Positions 22,270 to 28,604 of a stretch of DNA of 35,902 nucleotides are shown here, piece by piece. This DNA comes from Bifidobacterium breve. GTDB lineage: Bacteria; Actinomycetota; Acidimicrobiia; Acidimicrobiales; Ilumatobacteraceae. Each line of letters begins with the position of its first letter. The stretch's first letter is position 1. The notes beneath the pieces were generated by a model. It was not told the DNA's origin. It made no database searches and was given only the letters and a program-made list of their open reading frames with translations. Made by a program: the position numbers and the translations under genes. Location of the stretch: NCBI GenBank assembly GCA_945886445.1, contig CAMCZG010000013.1:1-35902 (forward strand), written 5' to 3'.

Positions 22270-24604
22270 CCCTATTGACGTTGCCGTTAGCGGGCAACTT
22301 TGCACGCTGTTGGAATTGCTTCACGTAGTAAACAGTGGGGCCGTCGTAATAGCCAGAAGTTTTCAATGTAATTTTGAGCACCCGGTTGAGCGTTGCTTGC
22401 AGAACTTTCACCGATGGATGCTGCGTGCCGAGACGTAGAACAGATGAGCGTGGCTTTTTGTCGAGGCCGAGGCTTTTCCACACATCAATGTCAACAATGC
22501 CATCAACGGGTAGAGCCATAGCTGTTTCGTATCTCATGACGAGTGACTTCGTGCTCTTACCGAAAATACCATCGGTGGGAATAGCTTTTTTCTTCAGTTT
22601 GAAAGCGGTGTTGAGCGACTTTTGTACCAATTTCACCATGTCGCCTTTTTGGTTGGTGCGCAGTGGTAATCCAACGACCACATCGGGAGCACCCGGCGTT
22701 TGGGGGAGCAGACCCTGAGTGCGTAGTGCATCTAGTTGAGCACGAATGTACAAAGCGAATTCTGTTTTGCCCGTTGCAGTGAGATGAATATTGTCATTTT
22801 TTACAAACCAGCGCCACTTCGGAGTATCAGAGGTGTACGTATTCCAATCGAGCAAGGTGACATTTGAATGTGTTGCGGCAATGTTGGCTAACGCCGCATT
22901 TGAAACTTCAAACCCTGCGGTGGTGCGGCGCGTAGACATGTTGATAAAAATAATTCTTTGTACACCTTTGGCAGTAAGAGCAGCAACCACTTGGTCGGCT
23001 TCTGTGCCAAATGTACTGGGCGCATCGTTGTAACCCAGTTCAATAACAGCAATTGCTGGTGTTTTATCTGCGGGTAACGAGTTGATGATGGTAATTCCAT
23101 CGGGTGTTCCCACACATGAGGCGCCAATAAGGCAACGTGAACTTAATGCCTGGTAATCAACATTGGGGTAAGCCGGGCGAACAACGCTATTGAATTCAGC
23201 AGTAATGCTTTCGCCAACAGAGTCGCCAATAAACAACATGGGTCCGACCACGGTTGATGTTGGTGTAGAGCCATAAATGGCTGTGGTTTCATACCATGGT
23301 GAGCGCAAGCTAAATGCCGACTTGAAATCCCATCCGCTCACACTCACTACGCCCGCTGTGCCAGAAATAGTCACTTTGGTTGCGTAGCCATTCCAATCGC
23401 TTCCCAGCCCGTCGTGAGTGGTGACAACAGAGAGGAGCACACCAATGGTGGGGTATTTCTTTTGAATGCTTTGTGCATCAATGACCGCACTCCAGTTCAA
23501 GTCTGATGAGTCGGCAGCAATATCACCTTCATCTATCTGCATAGGGAATGTTGTTCCAGCTGTGCGGCCACCGTTCGAAGAGGTGAACTCGGTGCTGACC
23601 ACGCCACCTTTTGCGGTGCGCAAAATAAAACCGCTGGTATCGCTAATGGCGGTATTCGTACGAATGTCTTCTATGACCACAATGGGTCTGCCCGTTTTTT
23701 CACGTAGTGCTGCACCGCCGTAGACCTGGCACGACTGTGTGTCGCAGGTTTTTGCGTAGCTATAGCGCTTTTGGCCAAGTGAATATGAGCGAGCAGCAAC
23801 TGCCTGCGCGCGTAACGCGTTCATTCCGGCTCCACCTGCGAGGTCGCCCCATGCTGCAGGAGATTCGCGAGGAACTACTCCACGTAAATAGTCGTCAAGC
23901 TTCAGGAGGTTCACGGTGCGATTTTCTTTGTCGGTTCCATTCACGGCACGAATGGTTCCGCGGTAGTAACGAGTGGAACCTGCTGGTTCGCACACGCCAA
24001 TTGCATCGTTCGGCATCACTGCTGCAGACGCATCGTTGCTGAGAGTTGTTGAAACATTTGTTGGGCCAGCGATGTCGGTAACTAGCACAAACTTATTTGT
24101 AACCGGGTCAGACTGTTCAGCAACACATGTTGGGGTGGTGCTTCCCCACACACGGTAAGTGCCCACAGTGCCGGCAATTTCGCGCACCACCAGGGCTGCC
24201 CATTTGCGATCTGGTACGGGGTCGTTTTCGAGGAGCAGGGAAGCGTTTTCTGACACCATTGCTGTTTGCTTGTTGTCAAGCGTCGTGAGTCGCACGCTCA
24301 TGACGCCGTTAGGGGTGAGACCTGCGTCTGCGTCGGTGAGTGGCGACAACGTGGTGCCGCCATAATAGAAGTCGAGAATTTCTTGCCAGGTTTTGTTATA
24401 TGTGGTGGCCCAGCCAAGTGCGCCGTACTGGCTCATGCCTCGTCCATGTCCATTTCCTTTGCCGTTCACCAAAATAGATGCAGGGGGTTGGCCAGCCATA
24501 TCTTCCGCGGCGCTAGGGCCTGTTGTTGTGATGAGTACAACGGAGCTCAAAGTTATTGCCGTCATAATGATGCGACGAAGTTGAGTTGAGGACGCGTGGA
24601 ACAT
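22229..24604 (-). CDS. Secreted SpoIID/LytB-SGNH hydrolase-peptidoglycan-binding multidomain protein
   Basis: The 791-aa protein has a signal peptide (about 1-33: RR near 10-11, hydrophobic core, cleavage near SAAE). A SpoIID-like region has GKGNGHGRGMSQYGALGWA (48-66) and the catalytic block LDDYLRGVVPRESP with candidate Glu247, then LRAQAVAARSYSL. An SGNH/GDSL hydrolase domain (about 453-630) has FIGDSVGES with Ser462, ELGYND with Asn526, and DNIHL with Asp604/His607. Two PG_binding_1 repeats (about 648-712 and 722-786) follow. SpoIID enzymes are lytic transglycosylases. SGNH domains often remove or transfer O-acyl groups. The protein should act on the wall, anchored by its C-terminus. GGAGG precedes the ATG with TACCCT 10 nt upstream. 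It overlaps the galactofuranosyltransferase 3' end. Confidence 0.88.
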   Translation of the reverse strand: MFHASSTQLRRIIMTAITLSSVVLITTTGPSAAEDMAGQPPASILVNGKGNGHGRGMSQYGALGWATTYNKTWQEILDFYYGGTTLSPLTDADAGLTPNGVMSVRLTTLDNKQTAMVSENASLLLENDPVPDRKWAALVVREIAGTVGTYRVWGSTTPTCVAEQSDPVTNKFVLVTDIAGPTNVSTTLSNDASAAVMPNDAIGVCEPAGSTRYYRGTIRAVNGTDKENRTVNLLKLDDYLRGVVPRESPAAWGDLAGGAGMNALRAQAVAARSYSLGQKRYSYAKTCDTQSCQVYGGAALREKTGRPIVVIEDIRTNTAISDTSGFILRTAKGGVVSTEFTSSNGGRTAGTTFPMQIDEGDIAADSSDLNWSAVIDAQSIQKKYPTIGVLLSVVTTHDGLGSDWNGYATKVTISGTAGVVSVSGWDFKSAFSLRSPWYETTAIYGSTPTSTVVGPMLFIGDSVGESITAEFNSVVRPAYPNVDYQALSSRCLIGASCVGTPDGITIINSLPADKTPAIAVIELGYNDAPSTFGTEADQVVAALTAKGVQRIIFINMSTRRTTAGFEVSNAALANIAATHSNVTLLDWNTYTSDTPKWRWFVKNDNIHLTATGKTEFALYIRAQLDALRTQGLLPQTPGAPDVVVGLPLRTNQKGDMVKLVQKSLNTAFKLKKKAIPTDGIFGKSTKSLVMRYETAMALPVDGIVDIDVWKSLGLDKKPRSSVLRLGTQHPSVKVLQATLNRVLKITLKTSGYYDGPTVYYVKQFQQRAKLPANGNVNRATWMALMTTADRL

Positions 24605-24622
24605 GTTCCTCCATAGGGTAGT

Positions 24623-24647
24623 TGTGCCGACATGATGATTATCGGCA
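24623..24647. promoter_or_regulatory. Possible operator: inverted TGCCGA/TCGGCA half-sites before the spoIID-like gene
   Basis: TGTGCCGA (24623-24630) and TTATCGGCA (24639-24647) form an imperfect inverted repeat upstream of the spoIID-like gene. TTATCGGCA recurs in the metH promoter at 14759-14767. The stem is only about 5 bp, so this may be chance. Confidence 0.2.
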
Positions 24648-24662
24648 GTTACCCCCTCCCCC

Positions 24663-25598
24663 TTAAGTGTTCTCGGCGCCGTATGTCACGTTTATCGCGA
24701 CATTTTGCGCCGAGAAAGCTTTTCCCAGGCGTGCTGCGACGAGTTTTGGCTCAAATGAAATTTGGCGGAAAGAAAAACGCCACACCGTGTATCCCAATGA
24801 TTGTAAATCTGCATCGCGGAGGCGGTCATTTTCAAAAGCATCTCGAGTTGATCCGTGATAGGTGAAACCATCACATTCCACAATTGCTCGAAATTGCTGC
24901 CACAGAAAATCAACCCGGTAGTTACCGACTTGGGCTTGGAATTCAAACGGAGGCAATTTGTTCATGAAACACAGAGACAGCATTTTCGCTTCCAGGACAC
25001 TTTCTGGTTGCTCGGTGTCTAGATCCCATTTATTGAGCAGATTTTTGAGTTGTGTGATGCCGGGGCGACCTTGCTTTGCATGAAGAAACAGCTGTCGCCA
25101 AGCTGAGTGAATGGTGAATTGATCGGCAACTAAAAAATGTTCTAATACGCGGTGCGCAAGCCCGGGGTTCCACGCGCACGTATCTAGCAACGTGCGAAAT
25201 GGTGAAGTGGAGGGTATTCCTTGCGTGCTGATGGGTGAAAGGTCACAAGTGTCAGTTGGTCGATGCACAACAGCGCCAACAAGTTTGCGATGAACTGGAC
25301 GTGTAGGGCTGAGAACATGGATGGGCTCAATGAGCGGAAGAGAAACTCCATGTAGCCATGCTGCAGTCGCGCCAGCAGCCATTGCATCTTTTCCAGATGC
25401 ACGGACTGCAGCTGCAATGCGTTGTTCGGGTGACTGTTGCGTATGGGCCACTGCGCCAATTCCTGGTTGAAGAATGGAGAGATGACCGCGATGAACCGCG
25501 CGGCTCCACGCTGAGCGCGAAACGTGATCTGGGACGACTTCGCCGTGGTCGATGAGGCCGAATTGATCTGCAAATTGGTGAAGGGTGTTGTGATGCAT
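24663..25598 (-). CDS. DUF559 (Vsr-like endonuclease fold) protein with AbiEi-like N-terminal region
   Basis: The 311-aa protein has an N-terminal region (about 1-175) like the AbiEi-type antitoxin/HTH proteins of Actinobacteria: AWSRAVHRGHLSILQPGIGAV, then AAWLHGVSL and SPFRTLLDTCAW. The C-terminal DUF559 domain (about 195-292) belongs to the PD-(D/E)XK/Vsr-like fold: ESVLEAKML, YRVDFLW with Asp230, IVECDGFTYHG with Glu241 and Asp243, DRLRDADLQSLGY and VWRFSF. Nuclease activity is inferred from the fold. No toxin partner gene is adjacent. The gene is bracketed by mirror-image 47-bp palindromes. The downstream one encodes residues about 295-310, so the tail after GKAF looks acquired from the repeat. 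The bipartite element lies 7 nt before the ATG. Confidence 0.82.
   Translation of the reverse strand: MHHNTLHQFADQFGLIDHGEVVPDHVSRSAWSRAVHRGHLSILQPGIGAVAHTQQSPEQRIAAAVRASGKDAMAAGATAAWLHGVSLPLIEPIHVLSPTRPVHRKLVGAVVHRPTDTCDLSPISTQGIPSTSPFRTLLDTCAWNPGLAHRVLEHFLVADQFTIHSAWRQLFLHAKQGRPGITQLKNLLNKWDLDTEQPESVLEAKMLSLCFMNKLPPFEFQAQVGNYRVDFLWQQFRAIVECDGFTYHGSTRDAFENDRLRDADLQSLGYTVWRFSFRQISFEPKLVAARLGKAFSAQNVAINVTYGAENT
24670..24716. repeat. 47-bp hairpin palindrome, copy A (inside the 3' end of the DUF559 gene)
   Basis: The outer arms TTCTCGGCGC (24670-24679) and GCGCCGAGAA (24707-24716) are perfect reverse complements. Inner arms ATGTC/GACAT and CG/CG are centred on the same point with a 5-nt loop TTTAT (24691-24695). 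Copy B at 25645-25691 has the same arms, total length and loop size. A 22-bp perfect inverted match links 24666-24687 to 25674-25695. C-rich sequence (24652-24662) flanks the outer side. Confidence 0.9.
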
Positions 25599-25605
25599 AC
25601 CTGAC

Positions 25606-25639
25606 TGTGTGCATTAGTCGCGTGTGGGTGACAGAAATT
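25606..25639 (-). promoter_or_regulatory. Bipartite upstream element, copy 2 (before the DUF559 gene)
   Basis: The two conserved blocks TGTGTGCATTAG (25606-25617) and GGTGACAGAAATT (25627-25639) are separated by nine unrelated bases. They match copy 1 at 17281-17314 exactly, in both block sequence and gap. Block one ends 7 nt from the DUF559 ATG, the same distance as at copy 1. Palindrome B begins 5 nt beyond it. Confidence 0.65.
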
Positions 25640-25644
25640 TTGGT

Positions 25645-25691
25645 TTCTCGGCGCGTTTCGTCCCGAAAAGCGGGACATACGGCGCCGAGAA
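25645..25691. repeat. 47-bp hairpin palindrome, copy B (upstream of the DUF559 gene)
   Basis: The outer arms TTCTCGGCGC (25645-25654) and GCGCCGAGAA (25682-25691) are perfect complements. The inner stem GTCCCG (25660-25665) pairs with CGGGAC (25671-25676) around the loop AAAAG. Reading outward, GAACACT and a run of eight G (25697-25704) follow, mirroring the GAACACTTAAGGGGG-type flank of copy A on the other strand. It is directly upstream of hom. Confidence 0.9.
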
Positions 25692-25705
25692 CACTAGGGG
25701 GGGGT

Positions 25706-25711
25706 TATAGC
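25706..25711 (+). promoter_or_regulatory. Putative -10 hexamer TATAGC for hom
   Basis: TATAGC lies 8 nt before the hom ATG, just after the G8 run that flanks palindrome B. GATGGG adjoining the ATG is too close to be a good Shine-Dalgarno. The hom-thrC promoter therefore abuts the repeat. Confidence 0.35.
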
Positions 25712-25719
25712 CTGATGGG

Positions 25720-27006
25720 ATGAAGCAAGAGGTGCGTTTAGGCGTTATTGGTGTAGGAAATGTCGGAGCGGCATTTATCAACCTTGTCAATGAGCGTGCC
25801 GAAACAATTACCCAGCGCACAGGCATTTCCTTGGTTGTTACGCGGGCCTCAGTACGCGATCTTTCGCGTGCGCGCGGTGTGTCTATTGATGCGAAAGTAT
25901 TCACTACCGACCCGTTTGATGTGGTGAATGACCCCAATGTCGATGTCGTGGTGGAACTCATGGGTGGAATTGAGCCCGCTCGCGACCTCATCACCCAAGC
26001 ACTGGGCAAAGGCAAGCCGGTGGTCACGGCAAATAAGGCACTCCTTGCCGAGCACGGTGCAGAACTTTATGCTGCTGCCGATGCAGCTGGCATCGACCTT
26101 CTCTTTGAAGCGGCTGTTGCTGGTGGCATTCCCTTTATCCGTCCATTGCGTGAAAGTTTGCGTGGCGAACCCATTCGCCGCGTCATGGGCATTGTGAATG
26201 GCACCACTAACTTCATTCTCACGAAGATGACAGAAGAGGGCGCCGACTACGCGGCAGTTCTTGCGGAAGCTCAAGCATTGGGTTACGCCGAAGCCGACCC
26301 CACTGCCGATGTTGAAGCATTCGATGCTGCAGCAAAGTGCGCAATCATTGCCAGCATCGCTTTTGGCGTCAACGTCACTTCAAACGATGTACATCGCGAA
26401 GGAATTACAACAGTGACAGCTGCCGATATTGCTGTTGCAAAACGGCTCGGGTATGTAGTGAAGCTGTTGGCAATTGCAGAAATTGATGCAGAGTCACAGG
26501 AACTTGCAGTACGCGTGCACCCCGCAATGGTGCCGCTCAACCATCCACTTGCCAGCGTGCGCGAGGCATATAACGCCATTTTCGTTGAAGGTGACGCTGT
26601 TGGGTCTCTCATGTTCTACGGTCGCGGAGCCGGTGGCAGCCCAACGGCAAGTGCGGTATTGGGCGACACCATCGATGCCGCTGTGAACTTGAAAAAAGGC
26701 ACGCACGCCATGCTGGGGTCGTTTTCAAAGCCACGCTTCACTGCAATTGATAAAACACATAGCGAATATATGTTGGCACTTGAAGTGCTCGACCAACCGG
26801 GTGTTTTGCACAGTATTACTGGCGTGTTCGCCCAAAATGGCGTGAGCATTCGTACAGCTGAACAAGAAGGCATTGGCGAAAATGCACGTCTTGTTTTTAT
26901 TACGCACCTTGCCCAAGAAGCATCGGTGCAAAAATGTTTGCGCGATTTCGCTGGCCTTGCAGTGGTAAAACGATCAGGCGACTTCATTCGAGTTGTAGGG
27001 CAGTAA
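25720..27006 (+). CDS. hom: Homoserine dehydrogenase
   Basis: The 428-aa protein has the NAD(P)-binding motif GVIGVGNVGAAF (8-19), VELMGGIEPARDL, VTANKALLA with Lys106, the catalytic-domain block GIVNGTTNFILTKM, and GYAEADPTADVEAFDAAAK with catalytic-type Asp and Lys206. A C-terminal ACT domain (about 350-428; EVLDQPGVLHSITGVFAQNG) indicates threonine feedback control, as in Gram-positive Hom. It reduces aspartate semialdehyde to homoserine. It is followed 3 nt later by thrC, so the two form an operon. Its promoter lies in the palindrome-B flank. Confidence 0.96.
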   Translation: MKQEVRLGVIGVGNVGAAFINLVNERAETITQRTGISLVVTRASVRDLSRARGVSIDAKVFTTDPFDVVNDPNVDVVVELMGGIEPARDLITQALGKGKPVVTANKALLAEHGAELYAAADAAGIDLLFEAAVAGGIPFIRPLRESLRGEPIRRVMGIVNGTTNFILTKMTEEGADYAAVLAEAQALGYAEADPTADVEAFDAAAKCAIIASIAFGVNVTSNDVHREGITTVTAADIAVAKRLGYVVKLLAIAEIDAESQELAVRVHPAMVPLNHPLASVREAYNAIFVEGDAVGSLMFYGRGAGGSPTASAVLGDTIDAAVNLKKGTHAMLGSFSKPRFTAIDKTHSEYMLALEVLDQPGVLHSITGVFAQNGVSIRTAEQEGIGENARLVFITHLAQEASVQKCLRDFAGLAVVKRSGDFIRVVGQ

Positions 27007-27009
27007 CAC

Positions 27010-28404
27010 GTGCAGTACGTATCAACTCGTGGCACTGCGCCCATTCTCTCTTTTGCCGATGCTGTACTTGCCGGCTTGGCTACCGACGGCGGTCTTTACG
27101 TTCCACAGCAGTGGCCTGCGGCGCCAGAAACATTGACCACCGACTACGCATCGCTTGCCGCTTCCGTCATGTCGCCATTTATTGGCGATGAAATTGATGC
27201 AAACACATTGCAGAAACTCTGCAGCACTGCATATTCAACATTTCGTGACCCACGTGTAACGCCACTTGTTCCTTTGGAAGGCAATCATTGGATGCTTGAA
27301 CTTTTTCATGGTCCTACCTTGGCTTTCAAAGATGTTGCATTGCAGTTCTTGGGACAATTGTTTGATTTGCTTCTTGAAGAACGCGATGAACACATCACCA
27401 TTGTTGGCGCAACGAGTGGCGATACAGGTAGCGCAGCTATTGACGGAGTAAAAAATAGCTCGCGAGTAAAAATTGTCATTCTGTATCCAGAAGGTCGCGT
27501 GAGCGAAGTGCAACGACGCCAAATGACCACGGTGAATTCACCCAATGTGAAAACACTTGCCGTCAATGGAACCTTTGATGATTGTCAAGATCTCGTGAAG
27601 GCAATGTTCAATAACCAGAAATTCCGTGAACAGCAACGTTTGTCGGCCGTGAACTCCATCAACTGGGCACGCATTATGGCCCAAGTGGTGTATTACTTCT
27701 CGGCGGCACAGCAATTGGCCTCGAGCGGCGTCTCCATTAGCAACGGTGTTTCCTTCAGTGTTCCCACGGGCAACTTTGGCAATGTCTTGTCGGGATGGAT
27801 AGCGCGACAAATGGGCGCACCCATTCATCAGCTCATAGTCGGCTCAAATTCCAACGATATTTTGACGCGCTTTTTTGCAACACAAGAGATGCGTGCGCAA
27901 AGCGTGCAACCAACGTTGAGTCCCAGCATGGATATTCAGGTGTCGTCAAACTTTGAGCGGTTACTTTTTGACATGAACAATCGTGATGGTGCTCTTACAT
28001 CTAGTCAACTTGGTCGCTTTCGTTCCGAAGGTGGTTTTGCAGTGAGCCCCGAGCAATACAACACCTGGCTCGCACCAGTGTTTCGTGCTGTGCGATGCGA
28101 CGATGCAACAACGCTTGAAGTGATTCGCGATGTATTTGAAAAAACCGGGCAGCTCATTGACCCACATACTGCAGTAGGTGTGTTTGGAGCACGTCAGCAT
28201 CAAGCAGCAGATGTTCCGATGGTCACGTTGGCTACTGCGCATGCTGCGAAGTTCCCCGATGCAGTAGAAATGGCAACGGGAAGCCGGCCGACGTTGCCTG
28301 CGCACCTCGCTGACCTTTTCGACCACGAGGAATATGTCACTGCGGTAGAAAATGACCTGGAAGCGGTACAAAATGCCGTTGCCCGATTCACCGCAGGTGC
28401 TTAA
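27010..28404 (+). CDS. thrC: Threonine synthase
   Basis: The 464-aa protein begins VQYVSTRGTAP (GTG start) and has AGLATDGGLYVP and the PLP-binding HGPTLAFKDVALQFLGQ with Lys107. It also has VGATSGDTGSAAI and FSVPTGNFGNVLSG. This is the longer threonine synthase class (E. coli/fungal-like), not the roughly 350-aa class usual in mycobacteria and streptomycetes. It converts O-phosphohomoserine to threonine. The homoserine kinase gene thrB, often next in actinobacterial hom-thrC-thrB runs, is absent here; the next gene is rho. Confidence 0.95.
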   Translation: MQYVSTRGTAPILSFADAVLAGLATDGGLYVPQQWPAAPETLTTDYASLAASVMSPFIGDEIDANTLQKLCSTAYSTFRDPRVTPLVPLEGNHWMLELFHGPTLAFKDVALQFLGQLFDLLLEERDEHITIVGATSGDTGSAAIDGVKNSSRVKIVILYPEGRVSEVQRRQMTTVNSPNVKTLAVNGTFDDCQDLVKAMFNNQKFREQQRLSAVNSINWARIMAQVVYYFSAAQQLASSGVSISNGVSFSVPTGNFGNVLSGWIARQMGAPIHQLIVGSNSNDILTRFFATQEMRAQSVQPTLSPSMDIQVSSNFERLLFDMNNRDGALTSSQLGRFRSEGGFAVSPEQYNTWLAPVFRAVRCDDATTLEVIRDVFEKTGQLIDPHTAVGVFGARQHQAADVPMVTLATAHAAKFPDAVEMATGSRPTLPAHLADLFDHEEYVTAVENDLEAVQNAVARFTAGA

Positions 28405-28417
28405 TTCTCCTTAAGCG

Positions 28418-28446
28418 TTGCAACATGTACGCAAGGTGGCTATGGT
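28418..28446 (+). promoter_or_regulatory. Predicted sigma-70-type promoter for rho (TTGCAA-N17-TATGGT)
   Basis: TTGCAA (28418-28423) and TATGGT (28441-28446) are 17 bp apart in the 200-bp gap between thrC and rho. Transcription would begin near 28453, the first base of a perfect hairpin, and give a leader of about 150 nt. Confidence 0.5.
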
Positions 28447-28452
28447 AGTTAT

Positions 28453-28470
28453 ATCTCGGGTTGCCGAGAT
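28453..28470 (+). promoter_or_regulatory. Hairpin at the predicted 5' end of the rho leader
   Basis: ATCTCGG (28453-28459) pairs perfectly with CCGAGAT (28464-28470) around a GTTG loop. It is followed by TGATTT, too weak a T-tract for a standard terminator. It could cap the rho leader RNA, attenuate rho, or weakly terminate thrC transcription. The remaining leader (28471-28604) shows no other structure I can support. Confidence 0.5.
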
Positions 28471-28604
28471 TGATTTCCGAAGCGGCGTCCCGCTCCCGCT
28501 CGTTACTGCTTTTGCGGTAAATCTGCACGAAATCTCGTGAACTTTCACTTATTTCGCTGTGATTACCTGAACGCACATGAGCTGGCATATGAAAGGTGGC
28601 AGCA

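Noticed and set aside
24663-25708. Insertion sequence with terminal inverted repeats
   Set aside because: The inverted repeats suggest an IS, but no transposase motifs are present and no target-site duplication is visible next to the 22-bp repeats. I list it as a nuclease-palindrome unit instead.
28453-28470. Rho-independent terminator of thrC
   Set aside because: The stem is perfect but short, and TGATTT is not a real T-tract. It coincides with the predicted start of rho transcription, so it is listed as a leader hairpin.
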